Shown: piece by piece, positions 55,049-63,512 of the stretch
Layout: every line of letters begins with the position of its first letter
How positions within the stretch are numbered: position 1 is the stretch's first letter
Origin: Promethearchaeota archaeon
GTDB lineage: Archaea; Asgardarchaeota; Lokiarchaeia; Sigyniarchaeales; SOKP01
Direction: 5' to 3'
DNA: 64,000 nucleotides
Assembly: GCA_018238625.1 (NCBI GenBank)
Contig: JABCSY010000007.1
Span: forward strand, 1-64,000
Program-made: the position numbers and the translations under genes
The notes under the pieces: model-generated
What the model was told of the DNA's origin: nothing
Databases searched by the model: none
Seen by the model: only the letters and a program-made list of their open reading frames with translations

Positions 55049-55105
55049 GATTAAGTCGTTAAACGATAGGATTTAATCGATAAGTTCTATGCAAGGACTT
55101 GAGAT
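55041..55105 (+). ncRNA. Three-stem RNA element after mini-gene B (second copy)
   Basis: P1: ATCTC (55041-55045) with GAGAT (55101-55105). P2: GATTAAGT (55049-55056) with ATTTAATC (55071-55078), loop CGTTAAACGATAGG. P3: AAGTTCT (55082-55088) with AGGACTT (55094-55100), loop ATGCA. Relative to copy 1, at least five of the eight P2 pairs change on both sides and still pair, while AAACGATAGG and the P1 core stay the same. That pattern is what selection on RNA structure produces. Confidence 0.65.
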
Positions 55106-55120
55106 ACAATTTCTTATTAC

Positions 55121-55131
55121 TTTTTTTTTTT
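55121..55131 (+). terminator. U-rich terminator after the second RNA element
   Basis: Eleven consecutive T begin 16 bases after the second three-stem element. This suits an archaeal terminator for mini-gene B, and would keep the RNA element at the 3' end of the transcript. Confidence 0.55.
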
Positions 55132-55153
55132 GAAAAACAAAAAGAGAAAAACA

Positions 55154-56518
55154 TTAATAGGGTTTTTTTGGCCCTTCTCCAACCTTTCTGTAAATAAAAC
55201 CCTTTTCTTCAACCACTTTCTTGTCAAATATGTTCCTTCCATCTATAATAATCGCTGTTCTTACCTTCTTCTTTAAATCGTCAAGGTCGAGGTTATAATA
55301 TTCCTTATGGTTTGTTGCAAAGATTAATACATCAGCCCCTTTTACTGCTTCATTAAAATCACTTGTTAACTCAGTAAGTCTATAATCCCTTTCTTTTACA
55401 TACGGATCATGGGAAATGTATATAATGTTATGAGAATGATATCGATTTTGTAATACCTTAACAATATTTTCAGTTGGTGTATTTCTCACATCATCAGTAT
55501 TTGCTTTATATGATACTCCTAAAAGTACAATCTTTATATTATCTACTAGTTTATGGATTTCTCTAAATACATCCTCCATTAATTCAACCATATGGTAGGG
55601 CATATAATCGTTCAAGCTTCTTGAGTCAGGAATTATCTTTATTTTGGATTCGTTAATTTTTTCGGTATATTTATTAAATCCGTATAATAGAAGCCAAGGA
55701 TCTTTTGTCAAGCAATGTCCTCCTACGCCTGAACCGGGGTAATGCATCATTCTGTCGTGGCGTTGATTTATTAATTCTACAATTTCGTATATATTTCGAT
55801 TAAAATCTTCGCTTAATAACGCCATCTCGTTTGCAAATGCAATATTTACGTCTCGGTATGCGTTCTCTATGCATTTAGTTAACTCTGCCGTAAGGGTGTC
55901 TGTTATCTGAAGTTCTTTTTTAACAACCTTCGCGTACAAATACATAGCTTTATCGTTGGCCTCTTTACAACCACCACCAATTACCCTAGGAAAATTTATG
56001 ATATAGTCCAATAACTTACCGGGCATTACGCGCTCAAACGAAAAAACAAGATAGAAATCCTTACTCCGCTTTAAACCACTTCCTTCTTCTAAAATAGATT
56101 GTACAACATTATCTGTCGTTCCAGGTGCTACTGTAGATTCAAGTATGACTGTGGCACCCTTTTTCATGTGTTTTGAAATCTGTTGAGAAACTTCCTTTAA
56201 AGATTCGTACCTTGGGGTCCTCTGGTCGTCTACAGGCGTTTGTACATCAATTAAAATATAATCCGCATTTTTGACATCGTTATATTTGTCAGTAACTTTA
56301 AATTTTCCATTTTTTACTACTCTTTCAATTAGCTCATCTAATCCAGGCTCATCTCCTTCAAAAGGATTTTTACCGCTATTAAGCCAATCAATTTTCCAAC
56401 TAGATCTTTGAGACCTTCGTTGAATACCAGTAACATAGAAATCGTCTACATCAGCTAACAGAGCAGCCATCGGAATACCAACGTATCCCATACCAATTAC
56501 AACGATGTTAGTAGGCAT
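55154..56518 (-). CDS. Nucleotide-sugar dehydrogenase (UDP-ManNAc/UDP-Glc dehydrogenase family)
   Basis: 454 residues. The NAD-binding motif is VVIGMGYVGIPMAALLAD at the N-terminus, the central domain has VILESTVAPGTTDNV, and the catalytic Cys is in GSGVGGHCLTKDPWLL. The C-terminal domain begins near VLLGVSYKANTDDVRNTPTE. It oxidises a nucleotide sugar to the uronic acid for surface glycans. Exact substrate cannot be set; the length and GGHCLTKDP fit the UDP-N-acetylmannosamine group as well as UDP-glucose. It stands alone, convergent with the UGA-containing mini-genes. Confidence 0.93.
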   Translation of the reverse strand: MPTNIVVIGMGYVGIPMAALLADVDDFYVTGIQRRSQRSSWKIDWLNSGKNPFEGDEPGLDELIERVVKNGKFKVTDKYNDVKNADYILIDVQTPVDDQRTPRYESLKEVSQQISKHMKKGATVILESTVAPGTTDNVVQSILEEGSGLKRSKDFYLVFSFERVMPGKLLDYIINFPRVIGGGCKEANDKAMYLYAKVVKKELQITDTLTAELTKCIENAYRDVNIAFANEMALLSEDFNRNIYEIVELINQRHDRMMHYPGSGVGGHCLTKDPWLLLYGFNKYTEKINESKIKIIPDSRSLNDYMPYHMVELMEDVFREIHKLVDNIKIVLLGVSYKANTDDVRNTPTENIVKVLQNRYHSHNIIYISHDPYVKERDYRLTELTSDFNEAVKGADVLIFATNHKEYYNLDLDDLKKKVRTAIIIDGRNIFDKKVVEEKGFIYRKVGEGPKKPY

Positions 56519-56653
56519 TTTAATTACTCAAGCTTATTAAAAAATTTGATATTAAGTTTATAACCTAAATTCAAAAATAAACCATACTTGAAAAAATTTC
56601 ATACTTTTCATAAAAAAAAAATAAAAAAGTTACTAAATAATTTCGGATTAAGA

Positions 56654-57334
56654 TTATTTTTTCTTTTTCTTATATGACGATCCTCTAACGGCTTTAAATA
56701 CACTCGCTATTACTGCTCCAGCAATGAACCCACCTACATGTGCAAAGTGAGCTGTCTGACCAATGCTAAAGGGATCCATTAGTGAAACCATAGCATAAGT
56801 TAATTCCGCTATAAAATATGTTATTATGAAATAACCAGCACCTATTTTTCGCATACCTGTTGAACCCAAAAGATAAAATTTATTACCTGGATAAAGAATA
56901 GCATATACAGCCATAAGCCCAAATATAGCTCCAGAAGCTCCTAATGAAGGAATAGTAGATAACATCGGCCCCCATACGGGAATAATTATTGTGCTCAATG
57001 CATGAAGAAAACTACCAAATAACCCTGAGAGTAAATATGTAACTAAATATAATAAATGCCCCATAGCATGCTCGCAATTGTCAGTTATTACAATGAAAAA
57101 CCACATGTTCATAAGTATATGCATAAAATCTCCGTGCATAAACATTGAGGTAAATATCGTCCATAATTTTTCTCCGGCGAAAAATTCAGCAGGAACAAAA
57201 GCATATTCAATGTGCATCTGCAGCGCAGGGTCCATTATTTGCCATACGAAAACTAGAATGTTAGCAACTAAGAAAATAACCGAGAAATATTGCTTCATAA
57301 AAGAAATTTTATCGTCTGACGCTTCGAATACCAA
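56654..57334 (-). CDS. Rhomboid-family intramembrane serine protease
   Basis: 226 residues with six to seven membrane helices. The helix-2 HILMNMWFF supplies the His/Asn, the nucleophile Ser is in LGASGAIFGL and the catalytic His in AHFAHVGGFIAGAV. All the catalytic positions are present, so it should be active. It cuts membrane proteins within the bilayer. The C-terminus is a basic tail of Lys residues. Confidence 0.94.
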   Translation of the reverse strand: MVFEASDDKISFMKQYFSVIFLVANILVFVWQIMDPALQMHIEYAFVPAEFFAGEKLWTIFTSMFMHGDFMHILMNMWFFIVITDNCEHAMGHLLYLVTYLLSGLFGSFLHALSTIIIPVWGPMLSTIPSLGASGAIFGLMAVYAILYPGNKFYLLGSTGMRKIGAGYFIITYFIAELTYAMVSLMDPFSIGQTAHFAHVGGFIAGAVIASVFKAVRGSSYKKKKK

Positions 57335-57502
57335 TTTAATTCACACTTCCTATATAATTAAAAAGTTTTTAATGTTTTTGTAGAGTTAGATTTTAATAGT
57401 ATTTAAGAATTTTTTTGATAATTAATAAATTTCCATAATTATTAATAAATTTGGAAATAATAACATAAAAACATTAAAAAATAACAAGGGATAACACGCA
57501 TT

Positions 57503-58687
57503 ATGCGATTAGGAGAATCTACTTTACGTAATATTGCAAAAATCCAACCTGATACTGTAAAGAGGAAGCGTATTTCAAGTTACGACAAGACGGGGGGAAA
57601 TAACGATTGGATCGATGTTCAACCTGGAGAAAAGGTAACAATTGGAAAAGAAAATTTTACTGGGTGTATAACCCATTTATGGTGCACAATAAAATGTAAA
57701 GACCGTTATTATTTAAGAAATATAATAATTAGAATGTATTGGGACGGTGAACAAGACGATAAACCTAGCGTAGAGGTTCCAATTGGAGATTTTTTCGAGT
57801 TAGGTCACGCTAAACACAAGAATTTTGTTTCTTTACCGCTCCAAATGAGTCCACAATCGGGAAAAGGGTTCAATTGTTGGTGGCCAATGCCCTTTTCAAA
57901 AGGTTTTAAAATAACAATAGAAAACGATGCCTCTAAACCTATGAGATTTTTTTATTATATTGATTACGAAATCTACGAGGATGGATTCGATAACGAGAGG
58001 GATTATGGAAGGTTCCACGCTCTCTGGCACCGCGAAAATCCTACAGCTCCCAAAAAGAAAGATTGTGAAACCGGAAAAAAGTTTTATAAGGTGAGACCAA
58101 AGAAGTTCTGTTATAAAGGGTGTAATGTCGATAATCCTCTGATGGAAAATTACAAAATTCTTCAAGCAAGAGGAAAAGGTCACTTTGTTGGATGCAATAT
58201 TAATATTGATAATATTTCATTTATGCCTTGGTACATTAATTGGCCTGGCGAAGGAGACGATATGATATATATCGACGACGATGTTGAAAAAGGCGAACCA
58301 ACATTACATGGGACTGGCACAGAAGATTACGTGAACCAAGCCTGGGTGCAACGCCAAAACTATTCTGCCCCATATCACGGTACAATTAAATCTGGTGGGT
58401 TAAACTGGTGGGGTAAAATCTCCTATTACAGATATCATATTGAAGACCCTATCTATTTCAATAAGAAAATAGTGGTCTCAATCGAACACGGGCACGACAA
58501 CCACCGTAAAGACGATTGGTCGTCAACGGCTTATTGGTACCAACGAGAACCACACGACCATACTTTGTTTCCAAAATTATTAGATAAAGAAGGAAGAAAA
58601 CCGCGCGTTCTTGTTGCTCATATGGTTAGAAAATCTATATGCCTCGTTTTAATCGTATTCGTCCCGCTTTTATGGTTATTCCTTTAA
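57503..58687 (+). CDS. DUF2961 (GH172-like) protein with hydrophobic C-terminal tail
   Basis: 394 residues. The sequence up to ~residue 365 matches the DUF2961/GH172 double-jelly-roll pattern: ITHLWCTI, MYWDGEQDDKPSVEVPIGDFF, WPMPFSKGFKITIEND, DDVEKGEPTLHGTGTEDYVN and STAYWYQREPHDH. Characterised GH172 members act on fructofuranosyl or arabinofuranosyl bonds; the substrate here is unknown. There is no N-terminal signal. The last ~16 residues (ICLVLIVFVPLLWLFL) form an unexpected hydrophobic tail: either a tail anchor or the result of a frameshift near the end. Confidence 0.85.
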   Translation: MRLGESTLRNIAKIQPDTVKRKRISSYDKTGGNNDWIDVQPGEKVTIGKENFTGCITHLWCTIKCKDRYYLRNIIIRMYWDGEQDDKPSVEVPIGDFFELGHAKHKNFVSLPLQMSPQSGKGFNCWWPMPFSKGFKITIENDASKPMRFFYYIDYEIYEDGFDNERDYGRFHALWHRENPTAPKKKDCETGKKFYKVRPKKFCYKGCNVDNPLMENYKILQARGKGHFVGCNINIDNISFMPWYINWPGEGDDMIYIDDDVEKGEPTLHGTGTEDYVNQAWVQRQNYSAPYHGTIKSGGLNWWGKISYYRYHIEDPIYFNKKIVVSIEHGHDNHRKDDWSSTAYWYQREPHDHTLFPKLLDKEGRKPRVLVAHMVRKSICLVLIVFVPLLWLFL

Positions 58688-58790
58688 ATTTTCTTACAAA
58701 TCTTTTTTTATGAAGTTAAAAATAAAACAAGTGAAAACTTAATAATTTTTAATTAATATCTTATCGTCTAATGATGATTTATTACAATAA

Positions 58791-59783
58791 TTATACTGGT
58801 TCAATGGCCTCATCTTTTTTAATAGAGGATGAGGATTTTTTCATGTCCATCGTCTCAATATCTGCTTGAAATCTACCAAGGGCGGAAGTTCCAATGAAAA
58901 TTAAAACGATCGCAAGGAAGAACAGAAAATAATTATTGAATGTTTGTTTAAAGACTAGAGTTCCAGCAATTATAGGTATTGATAACCCAATTGAATCCAA
59001 TATCGGAAATACTACTGCCATTCTACTTTTTTGGAAAGCACTTTGGTAAAACGCAAAACTAGCGATATTACAAATCGCTAAGCCCCACCACCCAATAAAA
59101 ACCCACAAATGAGGGTAATCAAACCAGAATACTCCAAAAAATATTTCTATCCCAAAATACCAAGTCAATTGTACGTTTGCTTGCCCTATTGCTTGAGCTA
59201 AAATGTTAGTAAAGACGCCTCCAAGCGCCAAGAAAAAAGAACCGGTTAACATAACAAAAAATCCTTCTAATTTCGTTCCTCTTTTCTTTTGAGAATAAAT
59301 AAAGCTACCAATGGTAATCGAAAACGCTATTATCAAAAAAATAGTTAATGGGATGACCATTTCGTGTAAATCAATAGCGACTTCAGAAATACCTGCAAGT
59401 GCAATTAATATAGGGGAAATAGCTAAAACAGTTATCGCGAGAAATTCATACCAAGTTACAGTTTCACCTAAAATACGGTTTGCGGCAATAACTACAATGA
59501 TTATACCAATACTGTTAATTGGTTCTGCTACCATAAATCCTACTAAACCTATTGACATTACGTAGGGAAACCAAGCAACAACACCCAGAATAGCGCCTAA
59601 AAGCCACCACTTGTTTTTTGCAATTTCTTTAAATGCTTTTAGTACCCCTACAAATCCTTTATCGAAAGTAATTTCTGGACCTGCTCGTAAACCCATTTTC
59701 TGGAAGACAATTCCTAAGTTAAACATAGGAGTTGCGATTAGCACTAAAATAATTCCCAATGTAACTGTATACGTATCAACCAT
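58791..59783 (-). CDS. DMT/EamA-type membrane transporter
   Basis: 330 residues with ten membrane helices in two related halves. The first-half segment FMVAEPINSIGIIIVVIAAN and second-half VVFPILDSIGLSIPIIAGTL are the EamA/DMT (and NIPA-like) pattern. A charged C-terminus (DIETMDMKKSSSSIKKDE) is cytoplasmic. Substrate unknown; NIPA relatives transport magnesium, others export amino acids or nucleosides. It is an isolated gene. Confidence 0.82.
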   Translation of the reverse strand: MVDTYTVTLGIILVLIATPMFNLGIVFQKMGLRAGPEITFDKGFVGVLKAFKEIAKNKWWLLGAILGVVAWFPYVMSIGLVGFMVAEPINSIGIIIVVIAANRILGETVTWYEFLAITVLAISPILIALAGISEVAIDLHEMVIPLTIFLIIAFSITIGSFIYSQKKRGTKLEGFFVMLTGSFFLALGGVFTNILAQAIGQANVQLTWYFGIEIFFGVFWFDYPHLWVFIGWWGLAICNIASFAFYQSAFQKSRMAVVFPILDSIGLSIPIIAGTLVFKQTFNNYFLFFLAIVLIFIGTSALGRFQADIETMDMKKSSSSIKKDEAIEPV

Positions 59784-59902
59784 AATTCCCTAGCTCTAAT
59801 TAAAGATTTATAATACCTAAGAAAATTATTCATCAATTTTAATCTTATTTATGTAATAAGCAGCGATTTCTCGAGAATAATTTTAAAACTGATAAGAAGT
59901 AA

Positions 59903-60307
59903 CTAATTAGTTTCTTTTTTCTTTTTCTTTTTTTCAAGTAAATTTTTTATATAGGTTATAATTTCGTTTCCGGAAATTGCTTTAACTAAATAACCATCCG
60001 CACCGAGTTCTTTACCTTTTTTAATGTCTCCAAAAAAATTTTTCACAGTAAAAAGAACTACAAGGATGTGGCTAAACTTTTCGTTGGATTTGATGGATTT
60101 GAGTACCTCGTACCCATTAAGATTTGGCATCATAATATCTAAAAGTACTAGTGCGATATCCTCGTGTTTTTCTTCCACTATCTGTAACGCTTCACTTCCA
60201 TTACTACAAGTAAGGGTCTCGTAATGCTCTAGTTGTAAAAATTTTTCAGTTAACTTGACGATATCTTCTTCGTCGTCGACAATGAGAATCTTTCTTGCTA
60301 TTGACAT
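59903..60307 (-). CDS. Stand-alone response-regulator receiver (copy 1, K-A variant)
   Basis: 134 residues, receiver only. Acidic pocket D11/D12, phospho-acceptor D57, T87 and K109 are present. After K109 the usual Pro is Ala (LVKAIS instead of KPF), which could alter the switching loop. No output domain. It is paralogous to the next gene over its whole length. Such single receivers relay phosphate between kinases and targets. The C-terminus is a Lys run. Confidence 0.93.
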   Translation of the reverse strand: MSIARKILIVDDEEDIVKLTEKFLQLEHYETLTCSNGSEALQIVEEKHEDIALVLLDIMMPNLNGYEVLKSIKSNEKFSHILVVLFTVKNFFGDIKKGKELGADGYLVKAISGNEIITYIKNLLEKKKKKKETN

Positions 60308-60531
60308 TCAGAACCCAGATTTATGTTAATATATTTTTTTATTTCTAACAAATATATGGTTTATTTGGTTATTTATAAAACATATATAATTTTAGTTAAT
60401 TTCTCGATAATATCAAGAAAATTAACTTATAAATAGTTATTTAAAAATCATTTGATTTTAAGCTGATTAGAAGTTTTGAAATAAGTAATTTACGACATTA
60501 AACCAGAATTTAATAGTTTTAGCTATACGTT

Positions 60532-60912
60532 CTATTTATTTAAAACTTTTTTTATGTAATCACGAAGTTCATTTCCCGAAAACGGTTTGGTAATGTATCC
60601 ATCTGCGCCTAATTCTTTACCTTTTTCAATATCTTCCTCAAAACTCTTAACTGTAAAAAGGACAACTCGGATATTCTTATAGTCCTCCTTCGATCTTATG
60701 GATCGGAGAACTTCAAACCCACTAAGACCCGGCATCATAATATCACATAAAATAAGCGCAATTTCCTTATATTTATCCTCAACAATTTTAATCGCTTCTT
60801 TGCCGTTGCTACAAGTAAGTATTTTAAAACTATCAAGTTGTAAAAATCTTTCAGTAAGATTGACGATATCAGGCTCGTCGTCAACTATGAGGATAGTATT
60901 TTTTTTTGACAT
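60532..60912 (-). CDS. Stand-alone response-regulator receiver (copy 2)
   Basis: 126 residues, receiver only. D11, D12, D57, T87 and K109 with the normal KPF are present. It is highly similar to the 59903-60307 copy in the same reading direction, about 220 bases away, as expected of a tandem duplication with separate promoters. One may receive from the 7TM kinase at 15160, whose own receiver is damaged, but nothing shows this directly. Confidence 0.95.
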   Translation of the reverse strand: MSKKNTILIVDDEPDIVNLTERFLQLDSFKILTCSNGKEAIKIVEDKYKEIALILCDIMMPGLSGFEVLRSIRSKEDYKNIRVVLFTVKSFEEDIEKGKELGADGYITKPFSGNELRDYIKKVLNK

Positions 60913-61052
60913 GTTTAACCTCGATTGTTTTTAATAAAATTGTTTTTTTTTAATTTGGCATTTAACTTATTCTTATGACTACATATATATTTTATCTACT
61001 TATTTAATAATTTATATCTATACTTTTTAGCATTTTCAAATATTGAAAATTT

Positions 61053-61709
61053 ATGTCAAATCGCGAAGGTACGCCTAAATTTCCAGATTCCTACATAGGT
61101 GATAAATCAGTAGAGTACGATAATTCAACTTGGATGGAAAGAAATCAAAAAAAGACATCTTTATTATGTTTACAATACTTACGCGATGATAAATTGGATA
61201 GTCTTGGCAACTATGATGTTTTAGATGGTAATCCTTATATTATTGTGGATTTAGGTTGTGGTTCAGGCTTTTCTTCTGAAATTTTAGTGGATAGTGGCCA
61301 TCGAGTTATTGGCATCGATATTCTAATCGATATGATCTCAAAAGCAAAAACTAAAAAAAAAATCTCAGAACATAAAAAAGATTTAGAGCTAATATTAGCC
61401 GATATTAATCATATCCCTTTAAGAAAGGCTTCAATTAACCACATTATTTCAATTTCGGCTTACAATTTTATAATTTATGGAGCAAAAACAATCCGAGAAA
61501 AATTTAAAACCGCTAATAATACAGCATTATATTTGAAAAAAATTATGAAACCAAAAGGAAGAATAATAATCGAATTTTATCCAAAAGACGAAAAGGAGTT
61601 AGATCTATTTATATCTTCCTTTAATAGTAATGATTTTGATGGATTTATGATTAAAAAGAACCCTGCTCAAAAAGCGGGCCAAACTTTCTTATTGTTAAAA
61701 AAGCAATAA
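61053..61709 (+). CDS. Bud23-like SAM-dependent methyltransferase
   Basis: 218 residues. Motif I is VDLGCGSGFSSEIL with an acidic VIGIDI after strand 2; the post-motif HIISISAYNF (compare ISISAxQW in Bud23), the YPKDEKELDLF region and the terminal GFMIKKNPAQKAGQTFLLL all match the Bud23/WBSCR22 rRNA guanine-N7 methyltransferase family. In eukaryotes the enzyme acts on 18S rRNA with Trm112. Archaeal homologues exist; the substrate here is presumably 16S rRNA, but this is inference. A ribosomal protein gene (uS10) lies 1.4 kb downstream. Confidence 0.82.
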   Translation: MSNREGTPKFPDSYIGDKSVEYDNSTWMERNQKKTSLLCLQYLRDDKLDSLGNYDVLDGNPYIIVDLGCGSGFSSEILVDSGHRVIGIDILIDMISKAKTKKKISEHKKDLELILADINHIPLRKASINHIISISAYNFIIYGAKTIREKFKTANNTALYLKKIMKPKGRIIIEFYPKDEKELDLFISSFNSNDFDGFMIKKNPAQKAGQTFLLLKKQ

Positions 61710-61855
61710 GAAGATATAGTAGTTTATTAGTTTGATAAAATACATATTTTTTAACGATCCTGTGAAACTGTTATTATTTTTTTCCCCACAATAATTAATA
61801 AATAGGAAAAATAAGATAACCTTACTATTAATTTTAAAAAATAAGTTGCTTAAGA

Positions 61856-62956
61856 ATGAAAAGAATTAAGACTGTTGATACAATTCGTGGATTATGCATA
61901 CTCCTCATGATTCTTGGACACCTAATTGATTGGTGGATTAGAATCGAGGATAGATGGTTAATAAATATATTGTTTGCATTTTTAGCGCCTATAGCTGCTT
62001 CAGGATTTATGTTTATTTCAGGATTCAGCGCTATTTTATCTTATAAAAGTAAAGTTACAAATATAGACGACTCAAATGGACTTACTATGCGCAGAGTTAA
62101 AAACATATACCTTATTAGAGCTTTGTTATTATTAATCGTAGCTTTGCTTTATAATACAGCAATAGCTTTTGGAATTAACGATCTTACTTGGATTTGGGCG
62201 TGGAATGTTTTACAAACAATCGCGATTTCGCTCTTATTGGGGTGGTTTTTCTTAAATACTTCAAAAATATTTAGAATTTTGGTTGGAATTGTATTACTAG
62301 TTGGCAATCAATATATTTCACCCTTATTGCTAACTTATGATGGACAAACTAATATTTATGGGCTATTATTCTATATTTTATTCCATCCTATAGAACAATT
62401 TACGATCTTGTCTTATTTTTCTATATTTCTCCTTGGAACTGTAGTGGGAGATTCATTTATTGAGGTTAATAAAATTAACGATCAAAGGGAAAGGAAACAT
62501 GCGATAAATTATGTGTTTATAACGCCTCTATTGTTAATTGGGATAATTTCAGTATTCTTTGGTTTCATTTTTCGTTTTCCTGATATCATTTCTCGTAGAA
62601 CCTTTTCTTCGCTGGTGTTTTCTATTGGTTTTTTTCTAATATTGCTTTCAATACTTTTATTTAATGAAGAATTTGAGATTATAAGTGTAAAAAAAAGTTA
62701 TAGATTCTTCTTTTATTACTCTTTTTACTCTTTTACTATTTATTTGGCGCATGATTCATTGTATTTTGTATTTTTTGGTCAATTAAACGCTTTGACTATT
62801 TGGATAGCCCTCGTAGGAACTATATTTATAATAACATTAATACTCAAAGGCGTTTATAAAAAATGGGGGAGAAAAGCTTCTCTAAAAACTCAATTAAGCA
62901 TTCTAAGTTTAATAATACTAAATAAAATAGAACAAAAAGAAAGCAAAAATAACTAA
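61856..62956 (+). CDS. HGSNAT/DUF1624-like membrane acyltransferase
   Basis: 366 residues and about ten membrane helices. The N-terminus KTVDTIRGLCILLMILGHL has the RG-x2-I/L-x3-GH pattern of the HGSNAT/DUF1624 and acyltransferase-3 membrane families, and AASGFMFISGFSA follows. It may acylate glycans or lipids at the membrane. The C-terminal ~25 residues are basic and Ser/Lys-rich. The function is deduced from the N-terminal half only. Confidence 0.75.
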   Translation: MKRIKTVDTIRGLCILLMILGHLIDWWIRIEDRWLINILFAFLAPIAASGFMFISGFSAILSYKSKVTNIDDSNGLTMRRVKNIYLIRALLLLIVALLYNTAIAFGINDLTWIWAWNVLQTIAISLLLGWFFLNTSKIFRILVGIVLLVGNQYISPLLLTYDGQTNIYGLLFYILFHPIEQFTILSYFSIFLLGTVVGDSFIEVNKINDQRERKHAINYVFITPLLLIGIISVFFGFIFRFPDIISRRTFSSLVFSIGFFLILLSILLFNEEFEIISVKKSYRFFFYYSFYSFTIYLAHDSLYFVFFGQLNALTIWIALVGTIFIITLILKGVYKKWGRKASLKTQLSILSLIILNKIEQKESKNN

Positions 62957-63078
62957 TTTAGCAATAACTTTTTTTTCAATTGAAGTTTAATTTCTTGTTT
63001 TAGGGTATGAATGATAAAATTTATTTAATTCTAATAATTTCTAACTCTAACTACTTCAATTAAAAATTGTTTTAAAAA

Positions 63079-63384
63079 ATGCAACGAGCAAGAATTAGGC
63101 TTTCATCGACAAAGCTTCCAGCGCTAAAAGGCGTATGCGAACAAATAGAAAGCGTGTGTAAAAATCAAGGCATTAGAAAACTTGGGCCAATCCCCTTACC
63201 TACAAAGAGATTACGCGTACCCGTATTAAAAGCACCTTCTGGTCAAGGAACTGCGACTTGGGCGAAGTTTGAAATGAGAATCCACAAACGTCTTTTTGAA
63301 ATAATTGCGAACGAGCGCTCGATGCATCTTATTATGAAGATCCAGATTCCAGAATCAGTTTTAGTCGAAATTGAGCTAATTTAA
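63079..63384 (+). CDS. rps10: Ribosomal protein uS10, archaeal type
   Basis: 101 residues, matching archaeal S10 (about 102). RARIRLSSTKLPALKGVCEQ, GPIPLPTKRLRVPVLKAPSG and FEMRIHKRLFEI are the usual conserved stretches. It is part of the small ribosomal subunit. In many archaea it follows the EF-1 alpha gene; here no elongation-factor gene is upstream, so the arrangement is broken. ATG 63079 starts the usual N-terminus (MQRARIR). Confidence 0.98.
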   Translation: MQRARIRLSSTKLPALKGVCEQIESVCKNQGIRKLGPIPLPTKRLRVPVLKAPSGQGTATWAKFEMRIHKRLFEIIANERSMHLIMKIQIPESVLVEIELI

Positions 63385-63512
63385 TCATCATATTTTGTTG
63401 GTTGATTACAATCTGGAGTAAATGTCAAAATTAATGTAATCAGACTTCTTTTTATAATCTAGATATATTCCATAATAAAAATTTAAATGTTAAAAGATTA
63501 ATTTATTATTGT

